From Microbacterium sorbitolivorans (GTDB lineage: Bacteria > Actinomycetota > Actinomycetes > Actinomycetales > Microbacteriaceae), in assembly GCF_003327285.1 (NCBI RefSeq), contig NZ_KZ848476.1, positions 186,001 through 250,000 on the forward strand: a stretch of DNA of 64,000 nt. Reading direction: 5' to 3'. This document shows positions 17,007 through 25,344 of this stretch, one piece after another. The stretch's first letter is position 1, and the number at the start of each line of letters is the position of its first letter. Under the pieces are notes generated by a model, which was not told the DNA's origin, did not search any database, and saw only the letters and a program-made list of their open reading frames with translations. The translations under genes and the position numbers were made by a program.

Positions 17007-17891
17007 ATGACTGATCTCATCCTCAATAACGGCGCGACCCTGCCCGAGCTCGGGCTCGGCGTCTTCCAGAGCGCACCCGAGGAGACCGCCGCGGCGGTCG
17101 CCGAGGCGCTGCGCGTCGGATACCGCCACATCGACACCGCGGCCGCGTACCGCAACGAGCGCGAGGTCGGCGAGGGCCTGCGCCGCTCGGGAGTCGACCG
17201 GAACGACGTCTTCGTCGAGACGAAGGTCTGGGTCTCGGACTACGGCTACGACGAGACGCTGCACGCCTTCGAGAAGTCGACCGGCAAGCTCGGCATCGAC
17301 ACGCTCGACCTGCTGACCCTGCACCAGCCGGTTCCCTCGCGCTTCGAGAAGACCGTCGCCGCATACAAGGCGCTCGAGACCCTGCTGAGCGAGGGCCGCG
17401 TGCGCGCCATCGGCGTCAGCAACTTCATGCCCCACCACCTCGAGCGCCTGCTCGAGGAGACCGAGATCGTCCCCGCGGTCAACCAGGTCGAGCTGCACCC
17501 GTACTTCTCGCAGCGCGATGTGCGGGAGGCCAACGCGAAGCACGGCGTGCTCACCCAGGCGTGGTCGCCGATCGGCGGCATCACGTTCTACCCGGGCTGG
17601 GGCGACGGCAAGCGTAGCGTGCTGCAGGATCCGACGATCGGCGAGATCGCCGCGGCGCACGGCAAGTCGCCGGCGCAGGTGATGCTCCGCTGGGGCATCC
17701 AGCAGCGCCGCTCCGTGATCCCCAAGTCGACGAACCCGGCCCGCATCGCCGAGAACTTCGACGTGTTCGACTTCGAGCTGAGCACCGACGATCTCGCGCG
17801 GATCGACGCGCTCGACACGGGCGTGCGCGGGGGTCCGGATCCGGACGAGCGCCGCGACGCGTTCTTCGACGTCGTCATCGACGAGGCGTAA
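17007..17891 (+). CDS. Aldo/keto reductase
   Basis: A 294-residue NADPH-dependent reductase with the (beta/alpha)8 fold. Catalytic residues are visible: Asp and Tyr in HIDTAAAYRNE, Lys in FVETKVWVS, His in LLTLHQPVP. The phosphate-binding end IPKSTNPARIAENFDVFDF is also present. Closest general type is the 2,5-diketogluconate reductase-like group; the substrate is not known. GGAGAAA is found nine bases before the ATG. It probably shares a transcript with the MFS gene. Confidence 0.92.
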   Translation: MTDLILNNGATLPELGLGVFQSAPEETAAAVAEALRVGYRHIDTAAAYRNEREVGEGLRRSGVDRNDVFVETKVWVSDYGYDETLHAFEKSTGKLGIDTLDLLTLHQPVPSRFEKTVAAYKALETLLSEGRVRAIGVSNFMPHHLERLLEETEIVPAVNQVELHPYFSQRDVREANAKHGVLTQAWSPIGGITFYPGWGDGKRSVLQDPTIGEIAAAHGKSPAQVMLRWGIQQRRSVIPKSTNPARIAENFDVFDFELSTDDLARIDALDTGVRGGPDPDERRDAFFDVVIDEA

Positions 17892-17897
17892 TTCAAT

Positions 17898-17921
17898 GGG
17901 AGGGCCCGGATGGGCCCTCCC
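17898..17921. terminator. Bidirectional hairpin between convergent genes
   Basis: A perfect 10-bp stem, GGGAGGGCCC with GGGCCCTCCC, around GGAT. It lies between the stops of the aldo-keto reductase (+) and the thioesterase (-), two bases from the latter. Confidence 0.7.
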
Positions 17922-17922
17922 G

Positions 17923-18483
17923 TTACTCCCAGACGCTCGGCGCGGGCTTGCGCGTCGAGGGCAGGCGGGTCGCCTCGGCCCAGTCGTGCGCCCACTGGGG
18001 CGCCTCGGGGAGGGTGTCCTCGTAGCCCAGCGCACCGAAGAGCTGCTCGTGCGTGACGTATCCGCCCGAGCGGCTGAGGATCCGGCCGCGGATGATCGCG
18101 CTCGCGTAGACCTCACCGTTCACCACGGCGCGGTGCTCCATGTAGAGCGCGCGCTCGTCGTGCCCGATCCACCGCGTCTCGATGTCGAAGCGGGTGAAGA
18201 GCTTCAGCGACTTGCGGAAGGTGATCGTCTCGTTCGCGACGACGGCGTACCAGCCGTTCTCGCGGAAGACGTCGCCGAGGCCGGTGCGGGTCGTCATGTC
18301 CCACCGGCCGAGGTCGAAGAGCGACAGGTATCGGCCGTTGTTCATGTGACGGAGCAGGTCGATATCGGTCGGCAGGGTCGTGAGCCTGACCTTCGTGACG
18401 GCGTCGAGGGGGAGTGCACCGTCGCGGCGAAGGCGCAGCTTCGCGCGAAGCATGGTGAGGAGGGTTCGCCAGAGTACGTTCAC
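17923..18483 (-). CDS. Acyl-CoA thioesterase-like protein (hotdog fold, 4HBT)
   Basis: A 186-residue protein with the hotdog signature DIDLLRHMNNGRYLSLFDL, where Asp and the MNN stretch belong to the active site of 4-hydroxybenzoyl-CoA thioesterase relatives, and a middle strand pattern VVNGEVYASAIIRGRI. It is expected to hydrolyse an acyl-CoA thioester in the cytoplasm. An upstream GTG at 18492 is in frame, but it overlaps a -10 like TAACGT (18496-18491); GTG 18483, seven bases after that element, is the better start. Confidence 0.8.
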   Translation of the reverse strand: MNVLWRTLLTMLRAKLRLRRDGALPLDAVTKVRLTTLPTDIDLLRHMNNGRYLSLFDLGRWDMTTRTGLGDVFRENGWYAVVANETITFRKSLKLFTRFDIETRWIGHDERALYMEHRAVVNGEVYASAIIRGRILSRSGGYVTHEQLFGALGYEDTLPEAPQWAHDWAEATRLPSTRKPAPSVWE

Positions 18484-18525
18484 GCGCGCCACGTTATCGA
18501 CGCACGTGACGGATCCGCGAAAGCG

Positions 18526-19134
18526 TTATGCGGATCCCACAACTTTGCGTTTCGGGCGCAGGACGTAGGCCGCAATCGCGCCGCCGATCGCGCCGCCGAG
18601 GTGGCCCTGCCACGAGATGTTGGCGCCCGCGGCGAAGATGCCCGTGAGCATCGTGACGCCATAGATCGAGCCGATGACGAGCGCGATCGCGCCGTAGAGG
18701 ATCCCGCGCCCGAGCGAGGGCGCGAAGAACGCGCGCACCATGAGGTAGCCGAAGTAGCCGAACACGACGCCCGATGCGCCGACGGTAAGGGTATGGGGCG
18801 AGTTGATCACCCACGCGAACAGGCCGCTCGAGAGCGCGGTGATGCCCGTCACGAGCCAGTAGCGGCGCGAGCCCTCGAACGCGATGATCACGCCCAGGAT
18901 CGCGAACGGCACGCTGTTCGAGATGATGTGGCCCCAGCTGGCGTGGAGGAAGGGCGAACCGACGATGCCGATCAGCCCGCTGAACTCCCACGACTCGAGG
19001 CCGAAGGTGCGGTTGAGGCGGTACCCGAAGAGCGCGTTGACGATCTGCACCGCCCAGATGACGGCCAGCAGGATGAGCGGCTGGAGCGCGGCTTCGAGCA
19101 AGGGGCGGCGCGGCGATGGCGTCGGCTTGGTCAT
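18526..19134 (-). CDS. Rhomboid-family intramembrane serine protease
   Basis: A 202-residue membrane protease with six hydrophobic helices. The catalytic Ser is in GASGVVFGY and the catalytic His in QGHLGGAIGG; the conserved HASWGHIISN motif of the second helix is also present. Substrates are unknown; bacterial rhomboids cut membrane proteins near the outer face. The C-terminal end RPKRKVV is basic and probably cytoplasmic. Confidence 0.92.
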   Translation of the reverse strand: MTKPTPSPRRPLLEAALQPLILLAVIWAVQIVNALFGYRLNRTFGLESWEFSGLIGIVGSPFLHASWGHIISNSVPFAILGVIIAFEGSRRYWLVTGITALSSGLFAWVINSPHTLTVGASGVVFGYFGYLMVRAFFAPSLGRGILYGAIALVIGSIYGVTMLTGIFAAGANISWQGHLGGAIGGAIAAYVLRPKRKVVGSA

Positions 19135-19219
19135 GGCACCAGTCTGTCACCGAACGGCCCCCGCGGCGGCGGCGCCGCGTAGCGTGGAACCCACACACCG
19201 AGATCTCGAGGAGGATCCC

Positions 19220-19864
19220 ATGGCACGCGTTCTCATCATCGGCGGACACGGCAAGGTGGCGATGCGGCTCGCGCCGCTTCTCGTCGAACGCGGCGACGAG
19301 GTCACGAGCCTCATCCGCAACCCCGACCACGCCTACGAGGTCGGCCAGACGGGCGCGAGCCCGCAGGTCGCCGACATCGAGTCTCTCGACGAGGCGGCGC
19401 TCGCCGAGGTCTTCCGCGGACACGACGCGATCGTCTGGTCGGCGGGCGCCGGGGGAGGGGATCCGCAGCGCACCCGCGCGGTCGACCTCGACGCCGCCGT
19501 GCGATCGATGACCGCGGCGGCCGACGCCGGCGTCTCGCGCTACGTCATGGTGTCGTACCTCGGCTCGAGCCGCGACCACGGCATCCCGGAGGACAACTCG
19601 TTCTACGCCTACGCCGAGGCGAAGTCGATCGCCGACGAGCACCTGCGCGGCACCGACCTCGAGTGGACGATCCTCGCCCCCGGCCCGCTGACGCTCGACG
19701 AGCCGACGGGCCTCATCGAGACGGCGGATCCGGGCGACGGCCGCGTGAGCCGCGCCGACGTTGCTGCGGTCGCGGCCGCGGCGCTGGCGGATCCGTCGAC
19801 GATCGGTCGCACGATCGCCTTCGGCAACGGATCCGTGCCGATCGCCGAGGCGATCGCGGCCTGA
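19220..19864 (+). CDS. NAD(P)-binding protein, atypical short-chain dehydrogenase (NmrA/YwnB-like)
   Basis: A 214-residue Rossmann protein. It begins MARVLIIGGHGKVAMRLAPLL, the nucleotide-binding loop of the atypical SDR group, and has YVMVSYLGS and YAYAEAKSIADEHLR in place of the classical YxxxK. The role is unknown; related proteins sense or use NADPH. ATG 19220 is chosen because GAGGAGG stands nine bases upstream, although the frame is open further back. TAGCGT at 19181-19186 may be its -10. Confidence 0.85.
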   Translation: MARVLIIGGHGKVAMRLAPLLVERGDEVTSLIRNPDHAYEVGQTGASPQVADIESLDEAALAEVFRGHDAIVWSAGAGGGDPQRTRAVDLDAAVRSMTAAADAGVSRYVMVSYLGSSRDHGIPEDNSFYAYAEAKSIADEHLRGTDLEWTILAPGPLTLDEPTGLIETADPGDGRVSRADVAAVAAAALADPSTIGRTIAFGNGSVPIAEAIAA

Positions 19865-19910
19865 GCAATTCGATTGGGACGCACAGCGGGCGTGAACTAA
19901 GCTCTTCTGC

Positions 19911-19983
19911 GGGCCTATAGCTCAGCTGGCAGAGCATCGGACTTTTAATCCGCGGGTCGCGGGTTCGATCCCCGCTGGGCCCA
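19911..19983 (+). tRNA. tRNA-Lys (TTT anticodon)
   Basis: A complete 73-base cloverleaf: acceptor GGGCCTA with TGGGCCC, D-arm GCTCAGCTGGCAGAGC, anticodon loop CTTTTAA (anticodon TTT at 19944-19946), T-arm GCGGGTTCGATCCCCGC, discriminator A. No CCA is encoded. The block of atypical composition at 20038-24724 starts directly after it. Confidence 0.95.
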
Positions 19984-19988
19984 CTGTA

Positions 19989-20039
19989 AAAACGAACGCA
20001 GCACCCCGTACATCGCGTGCGGGGTGCTGCGTTCGTTTT
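19989..20039. terminator. Strong hairpin between tRNA-Lys and the PepSY gene
   Basis: A perfect 19-bp stem, arms AAAACGAACGCAGCACCCC (19989-20007) and its complement (20021-20039), with a 13-base loop and A/T ends on both sides. It should terminate both the tRNA transcript and the convergent copper-block operon, and it overlaps the stop codon of the PepSY gene. Confidence 0.88.
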
Positions 20040-21504
20040 AGGCGGGTGGCGAGGCTCGTTTCGCCCGGAGAGATCTCAGCGCGCCGATGACGATGTCGAG
20101 CGCGATGAAGCCCGCGAGTGTGTAGCCCACGAGCGGGAGCATGAATCCGATCATGACAGCCACGACACCGGCTGTCGCGACGCCCCACCACGGGGCACCG
20201 CGGAGGATGCCGCGTCGCGGAGGAGCGCCGAGGAGCCGCCGCGGTTCGCGAGTGGGGCGCCGCTTCCACCACATGAGATAGCCGAGCACGACCATGGTGC
20301 CGATGCCGACGGCGACCAGAAACAGCACGATCTGGTTGGCGAGTCCGAACATCGAGCCCATGTGAATGTCGATGCCCCAACGCGAGAGCTTCGCCGCGAG
20401 GGGGAAGTCCGCGAAGTCGACGCGGTCGACGACCTCCATCGTGGTCCCATCCACCGCAACGGCATCGACCTCGGTCGGGTAGCTGCGGTGGATCTCTTGG
20501 ACGACCCACGCGGTGCCCGGCGAGGCGGGCGGCTTGATCTCGACGAGCCCGGTGTTCACGTTGATGCGCTGCGCGATGGCGAGCACGGCGTCGAACGTCG
20601 CCGGGTTGGCGGCTCCCGTCGGGGCGTCGTGACTATGAGCGCCGTGATGCTCGGCATGCTCATCTACGGACGTCTCGTCTCCGGACAGGTCCGTGGTGAC
20701 GCTAGGCGTTCCCCAGTCGAGCGCGCTGCGAAGCTGAGAGACGTTCGCGCCCGCATGTTGAGACCAGGTGATGCCCGTCGCGGAGAGGAAGAGGGCACCG
20801 AGCAGCACCCAGACCCCGAGCGAGGCGTGCATGCCGAAGACACGGCGATACCCCGTGCGCTTCAGATTGACGAACACCATTTCTCGCTTCCTCCGCGTCT
20901 TACGGATGCGAACGCCCCACAACACGAGACCTGCGAGCGCGACGATCCCGAGCCACGATGCGGCGAGCTCGCTGTAGAGTCGCCCGACATCGCCCAGATG
21001 CAGATTGCGATGGAGGTGGTCAATCCAGGTGCGAAGCGGAAGGGCACCGCTTGTGCCGTAGACCGTCATGTCGCCCCGGATCTCGCCGGAACCGGGATCG
21101 ACGAATACGGCGCGAGACTCGCTCTCCCCGAGGCCGTCGACCTGGAACATGACGCGTGTCGTGTCGCCCGGTTCCGGTGCTGGTCGGACGGCGGAAAGCG
21201 TGTTGCTTTCGTCACCGCCGACATAGTTTCTCGCGGCATCGATCTGGTCAGCGAGCGAAAGCTGTGCGCTCGAGATGGGCACGTGTAGTTCGTGCTTGTA
21301 CACGACCTGCTCGAGTGAAGGCGCGATCGCGTACAGCGCGCCACTCGACGCCGCAATCAGGATGAACGGGCCGACGAGGATTCCCGCGTAGAAATGCAGG
21401 CGCAGGAGCAACGCCGCGAGCCATCCTTTCTGACGGCGATGACGCTGGCCCTCCGCGTCGTCGGTTCGGAGGGATTCCGACGGAATCGAAAGTGTCGTAC
21501 TCAT
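20038..21504 (-). CDS. PepSY-associated transmembrane protein
   Basis: A 488-residue membrane protein. The first helix has LRLHFYAGILVGPFILIAASS, and PepSY-type domains follow in the outside loops; other helices are near WLGIVALAGLVLWGV, SLGVWVLLGALFLSATGI and IVLFLVAVGIGTMVVLGYL. A His-rich loop, HAEHHGAHSHD, could bind metal. The family (PiuB/YcnJ-associated) is linked to iron-siderophore or copper handling. It is the last gene of a minus-strand cluster, 13 bases after the peroxidase gene. Codon use and the lack of GGATCC sites differ from the rest of the window. Confidence 0.82.
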   Translation of the reverse strand: MSTTLSIPSESLRTDDAEGQRHRRQKGWLAALLLRLHFYAGILVGPFILIAASSGALYAIAPSLEQVVYKHELHVPISSAQLSLADQIDAARNYVGGDESNTLSAVRPAPEPGDTTRVMFQVDGLGESESRAVFVDPGSGEIRGDMTVYGTSGALPLRTWIDHLHRNLHLGDVGRLYSELAASWLGIVALAGLVLWGVRIRKTRRKREMVFVNLKRTGYRRVFGMHASLGVWVLLGALFLSATGITWSQHAGANVSQLRSALDWGTPSVTTDLSGDETSVDEHAEHHGAHSHDAPTGAANPATFDAVLAIAQRINVNTGLVEIKPPASPGTAWVVQEIHRSYPTEVDAVAVDGTTMEVVDRVDFADFPLAAKLSRWGIDIHMGSMFGLANQIVLFLVAVGIGTMVVLGYLMWWKRRPTREPRRLLGAPPRRGILRGAPWWGVATAGVVAVMIGFMLPLVGYTLAGFIALDIVIGALRSLRAKRASPPA

Positions 21505-21517
21505 GTGACGTCCTCAC

Positions 21518-22765
21518 CTAGCCCAGGATCGTCTCGCCGACGTACCCACCGTCGAGACACCCGGGTGGGACGGCGAACACGGCCGAACCGATGGGAATCG
21601 TCCATTCGTTCAGGAGATCGAGCTGGTCGAGACGGTCCTGGATAGGGACGAACTGCGCATCGACGTCGGCCTGGAACGAGATGAACAACAATCCAGAGTT
21701 GGAGATCGCGTCGTCCGCTGGGCGGTCGTCGTAGTTGTATGCGCGGCGGAAGATCCGCTCATCCTCGTGGTCAGACCGGGCGCGCGCGATATGCGAGAAC
21801 TCAGGAATGACCGGGAATCCGGCGCGAGATGTCGCCGCAAAGTCCGGTTCGTCGAACTCCGCCGCTTCTCCGACGGACGAACTCGTCAAGGGGGCACCGT
21901 TCGACAGATATCGGCCGACCGACTGTTCCTTGCCGCCGCGGTCCAACCGATCCCACTTGTCGAGATCCATCGAGATCCGACGCACAACCACACTCGTTCC
22001 GCCCGCGAGCCAGCCGTCGGTGTTCCACACCACGTGATCGAAGCCGTCCGTGCCGGGAACCGGATTCGACGTCCCGTCGACCTGCCCGAAGAGGTTTCTC
22101 ATCGTCGTACCCGCTTTGACGCTGCCGTGGGCCCGCCGGAAACCGTTCTGTGTCCAACGAACGGTCGTGAAGGTCCGCGCATCCTTCAGGAGCATTCGCG
22201 CCGTGTGGGCGATGGTCAGCGGGTCATCGGCAGCGACCTGGATGAGCAGGTCACCATCGGAAAACGCTGGCTCGAGGCGGTCGACGCCGAAGCTCGGAAG
22301 TGGTCGAAGCCATCCCGGTGCCTCGGCCTGAGCGATCTCGACAAAACGCTGGCCGAACCCGAACGTCACCGTGAGACGAGCCGGCGCGACAGCGAGCTCG
22401 GGCTCGGCGTCGGCAAGCGCACTCTGGCCTTGCGTCAGGCGCGCCGCGTCATCGGTCAGGATCAGCATCATGCGGCGCAGCCCGTCGCGATCGACTCCAG
22501 CGCGGATATCGAGAGCGAGGACGGTCGCATAAGCCTGTGCGTCGGTAGCGATGCCGGCTTGATGCTCGCCGTAGAACGGGACCGTGTTGCTTCCGTTCAA
22601 TGGCGTGGGCGTGGGATCCTGTTCCGGTCGCCGACCGGAACCGAGCGCGTAGTCCGCCGCGACGGCGGTCGTCGCCCCGATTCCGGCGATGGCTCCTCCG
22701 AGAAGGAAGTGGCGACGATTCGCTCGAAAGACGCCGGGGCTCTGACCGTTGCGGGAGGCGGCCAT
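21518..22765 (-). CDS. DyP-type heme peroxidase, Tat-exported (EfeB-like)
   Basis: A 415-residue peroxidase. The twin-arginine signal RRHFLLGGAIAGIGATTAVA lies at about residues 17-36, so the folded protein with heme is exported. The GxxDG motif appears as GQVDGTSNP, and the proximal heme His is in SHIARARSDHEDERIFRR. EfeB proteins act on heme or ferrous iron; here the neighbours are a copper chaperone and CopC rather than EfeU/EfeO. The ATG overlaps the stop of the PCu(A)C gene by one base (TAATG). Confidence 0.9.
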   Translation of the reverse strand: MAASRNGQSPGVFRANRRHFLLGGAIAGIGATTAVAADYALGSGRRPEQDPTPTPLNGSNTVPFYGEHQAGIATDAQAYATVLALDIRAGVDRDGLRRMMLILTDDAARLTQGQSALADAEPELAVAPARLTVTFGFGQRFVEIAQAEAPGWLRPLPSFGVDRLEPAFSDGDLLIQVAADDPLTIAHTARMLLKDARTFTTVRWTQNGFRRAHGSVKAGTTMRNLFGQVDGTSNPVPGTDGFDHVVWNTDGWLAGGTSVVVRRISMDLDKWDRLDRGGKEQSVGRYLSNGAPLTSSSVGEAAEFDEPDFAATSRAGFPVIPEFSHIARARSDHEDERIFRRAYNYDDRPADDAISNSGLLFISFQADVDAQFVPIQDRLDQLDLLNEWTIPIGSAVFAVPPGCLDGGYVGETILG

Positions 22766-23307
22766 TACTCCGCGTCCGTTTCCGCCGCGTGGTCCATATC
22801 GTCCTCATACGACTCGTTGGCGCCGGCATAGTCCTTTACCGGTGCGGTGAACTCATACGTGGAGTCGTCGGAGAACGTGAGCGTGAAGGAGATCTCTTGC
22901 CCCGCGGCCATCGCCCCGGTGAGCCCCATCAACATGATGTGGTCCGCACCGGGCTCGAGGACGAGAGCCCTGGAGGCGGGGATGACGAAACCACCCTCGA
23001 TCTCGCGCATGACCATGGCGCCGGCCTCGTTCTCCACGGTCTCGTGGAGCTCGATCATGTCGGCCGCGTCGGTCGTCGCGGACACGACGGTGACGTCGTC
23101 TGCGCCCGAGTTGTGCAGCTCGCCGAAGGCCGCAGACATGCCTTCGTCGGCCGCCTTGACCCAGGCGTCAGTGATCGTCACGGATTCCGCCGCGGGGCCG
23201 CTCGTGGCCTCGGGGGCGTCGGTATTCGCAGAGCACGCGGCGAGCAGGAGGGTCGAGAAGGCGGCGATCGCCCCGACGCGGACGATGCGGTCGTAGGAAA
23301 TAGTCAC
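22765..23307 (-). CDS. Copper chaperone PCu(A)C lipoprotein
   Basis: A 180-residue exported protein with lipobox LLAAC (Cys about residue 24). The copper-binding pattern of the family, H...M...HxM, is visible as His in MIELHETVE, Met in GAMVMRE and HIM in GADHIMLMG. PCu(A)C proteins carry Cu(I) outside the membrane, for instance to cytochrome oxidase. GTG 23307 is chosen over an upstream open frame because it begins the signal peptide and has AAAGG before it. The acidic C-terminal tail (EDDMDHAAETDAE) is unusual and may add metal ligands. Confidence 0.88.
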   Translation of the reverse strand: MTISYDRIVRVGAIAAFSTLLLAACSANTDAPEATSGPAAESVTITDAWVKAADEGMSAAFGELHNSGADDVTVVSATTDAADMIELHETVENEAGAMVMREIEGGFVIPASRALVLEPGADHIMLMGLTGAMAAGQEISFTLTFSDDSTYEFTAPVKDYAGANESYEDDMDHAAETDAE

Positions 23308-23341
23308 AGGTGTGCCTTTCAGAAGGTGTCGAGCGGGCGCT

Positions 23342-23956
23342 TTACGAAGACGCCGAGCTGTTCGAAGCGCCACGATCGCGGCGCCGAAAAATGGTGATGA
23401 GAACGTACGCGGCGCCCGCCATGAGGGCGCCGCCTGCTCCGATGAGCGTGACGCGAAGGATCCGTGCGGTTTCCTCGGCGCTCTGCTCCTCGATTTGTGC
23501 GGCGGAAAGGCCCGTATCGCCCTCAGTTCGCGTGGGTGCCGTCGACGTGTCGACGGCCGCCTCCGCCAGGGGTATGGCGTCTCCGATGGTGAAGGGGATG
23601 ACTCCCGAGATCGGGTGGCCATCCGCGGAGACGACGCGCCATCGGATCTCGTATCCCGCGCTGGGCATTCCGTCCTTGACCGGCGCGGAAACGGTTCGTT
23701 CGCTAACGGTGGGTGATCCAGCCAGCCAGTCTGCGCCGTCGATGTCTGTCACGACGAGCGCTACGCCCGCGCCGTCGAGCGCGAGCGGTTCGTCCGAGAA
23801 GGTCAGGACGACCTCGCCCGGCGGTGTGCTGAGCCGCGCATCGGTTTCGGGAGTGCTCGCGACGAGCTCGTCGTGCGCACTCGCGGGCAGGTTCGTTGCG
23901 AGAACCACGGCGATGCCGAGCACCACACCGCCGAGAACTCTTCGGAAAAAGGGCAT
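23342..23956 (-). CDS. CopC-domain copper-binding protein with membrane anchor
   Basis: A 204-residue protein. After the signal peptide the mature chain starts HDELVASTP, so His is at its N-terminus as in CopC copper sites. The fold is confirmed by VVLTFSDEPLALDGAGV and IRWRVVSADGHPISGVIPF. A single helix near residues 165-190 (VTLIGAGGALMAGAAYVLI) anchors the C-terminus. The protein probably binds copper at the cell surface and hands it to the neighbouring PCu(A)C protein. The next gene begins 35 bases downstream. Confidence 0.9.
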   Translation of the reverse strand: MPFFRRVLGGVVLGIAVVLATNLPASAHDELVASTPETDARLSTPPGEVVLTFSDEPLALDGAGVALVVTDIDGADWLAGSPTVSERTVSAPVKDGMPSAGYEIRWRVVSADGHPISGVIPFTIGDAIPLAEAAVDTSTAPTRTEGDTGLSAAQIEEQSAEETARILRVTLIGAGGALMAGAAYVLITIFRRRDRGASNSSASS

Positions 23957-24091
23957 ACTTCACTCCTCCCTCATCGATACCGCCGCAGCGGGATCGACAA
24001 GAACGCTCATAACGTCCGGCGGGGCACAGCGAAGTGAGCCGCCGGCATGCGGAAAAGCCGCGCCGGATCACAGACAGTGATCGCGCGGTGG

Positions 24092-24724
24092 TTAGAGAGC
24101 GTGGAGAGGAGGCGGGCCGCGGCGCCGCAGGGGGGCCAGCGCGGCACTCTTCGCGTGTGCGGGGACGGCTTGCTCTTGCGGCACGAAGTGCCGTGCGCGC
24201 CCTGCCGTGAGCGACACAGGAACGACGTATGTCGCGACGCGGTGGCAGAACCAGCGCACCGTCAGCGCGATCACGTCACGGAGGCGAAGGACTGCGCGCT
24301 CACCTCGGTATACGAGGGCTGCTGTCGCAATCGCCGCGAGACCGTGCATCACCCACATACTTGGAGTGGCCGCGAGCGCCGTCGATACAGTCGACGACGG
24401 ATCCGCCGGCGGAAGAACGAGGGGAATTCCCCCGTGCCCAGCGTGAGGATTCAGCTGAGAGGCGCCCGATGTTGGGGTGCCGAGGACGAAAAGCGTGTGG
24501 AAGAGCAGTTGGCTCGCACTCACGGCGATCAGCAGCTTCCAGAACGACAACTTCTTGCCGGTCAGCCCCACACAGACGGGGAGCGACAATAGCCATGGCA
24601 TCGCGAGGCCAATGAGATGAGGGCTCTCTCCGCCGCCGATGACGTGCGAGAACAGCGCGAGCATCGTCGCCGCTGACGCCACGGCAATGCCGCGAAGCGC
24701 GCGGCCTTGTCGTGACGAATACAC
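24092..24724 (-). CDS. Multi-pass membrane protein of unknown function in the copper block
   Basis: A 210-residue protein with a GTG start. Hydrophobic helices are seen at about residues 12-30, 33-52, 60-80 and 120-140, and a His-containing loop (NPHAGHGG) lies between the third and fourth. The C-terminal 45 residues are basic and Pro-rich. I do not recognise a family. It is the first gene of the minus-strand cluster that includes CopC, PCu(A)C, the DyP peroxidase and the PepSY protein, so a part in metal handling is likely but not shown. The 135-base gap to copC shows no clear signal. Confidence 0.6.
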   Translation of the reverse strand: MYSSRQGRALRGIAVASAATMLALFSHVIGGGESPHLIGLAMPWLLSLPVCVGLTGKKLSFWKLLIAVSASQLLFHTLFVLGTPTSGASQLNPHAGHGGIPLVLPPADPSSTVSTALAATPSMWVMHGLAAIATAALVYRGERAVLRLRDVIALTVRWFCHRVATYVVPVSLTAGRARHFVPQEQAVPAHAKSAALAPLRRRGPPPLHAL

Positions 24725-24763
24725 GAGGTCTATCCTCGCATACTGCCTCGGGTCGCGCTGGGC

Positions 24764-25237
24764 TTAGACGCCGCCGCCGAAGTCGTTCTGGCGCCACGCC
24801 TCGAAGGTCGCGATAGCGGCCGAGTTGGAGAGGTTGAGCGAACGGATCCCGGGGCGCATCGGGATGCGGAGGAGCCGGGTGATGCGCGGGTCCGCCATGA
24901 TCTCGTCGGGCAGGCCCGTCGGCTCGGGACCGAACATCAGGGCGTCGCCCGGCTGGTACGACACGTCGGTGTAGCGATTGTCGGTGTGGCCCGTGAAGGC
25001 GTAGACGCGACCCGTGCCCTCGGACTCGAGATAGGCCATGAGGGCGTCGAAGTCGGGATGGATCATCACGTGCGCGAGATCGTGATAGTCGAGCCCGGCG
25101 CGCTTGAGCTTGGTGTCGCTCATCTCGAAGCCCAGCGGCTCGACGAGGTGCAGCATGTTGCCGGTCGCGGCCGAGGTGCGGATCGCGTTGCCGGTGTTCT
25201 GGGGGATCCGGGGCTCAAAGAAGACGATGTGGAACAC
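24764..25237 (-). CDS. trmL: tRNA (cytidine(34)-2'-O)-methyltransferase, SPOUT family
   Basis: A 157-residue methyltransferase that methylates the wobble ribose of certain leucine tRNAs. The trefoil-knot motifs are clear: PRIPQNTGNAIRTSAATG, LMFGPEPTGLP and RSLNLSNSAAIATFE. The GTG start at 25237 is preceded at six bases by TAGCGT (minus strand, 25249-25244), so the mRNA is probably leaderless. Composition with GGATCC sites resembles the chromosome, which marks the right border of the atypical block. Confidence 0.92.
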   Translation of the reverse strand: MFHIVFFEPRIPQNTGNAIRTSAATGNMLHLVEPLGFEMSDTKLKRAGLDYHDLAHVMIHPDFDALMAYLESEGTGRVYAFTGHTDNRYTDVSYQPGDALMFGPEPTGLPDEIMADPRITRLLRIPMRPGIRSLNLSNSAAIATFEAWRQNDFGGGV

Positions 25238-25288
25238 CCCTAGACGCTACCGCCCCCAGCCGTGCGTTGCGCGGGAGGCTGAACCGCA

Positions 25289-25307
25289 ACTGGTTAACCG
25301 GTACGAT
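25289..25307 (+). promoter_or_regulatory. Possible operator and -10 before the lactate-dehydrogenase-like gene
   Basis: ACTGGTTAACCGGT is a 14-bp near-palindrome that overlaps TACGAT, a candidate -10. TGGTxxxACC dyads are bound by GntR-type regulators of lactate and carboxylate genes in other bacteria. No regulator gene is adjacent. Confidence 0.35.
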
Positions 25308-25344
25308 GAGTGGCGTCAGAGTCGACACACGAAGGGGCTCTCCG

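Noticed and set aside
24745..24764. Second attachment site matching the 3' end of tRNA-Lys
   Set aside because: Only about eight bases (CGCTGGGC) agree with the tRNA end. That is not beyond chance in this composition, so no att site is claimed.
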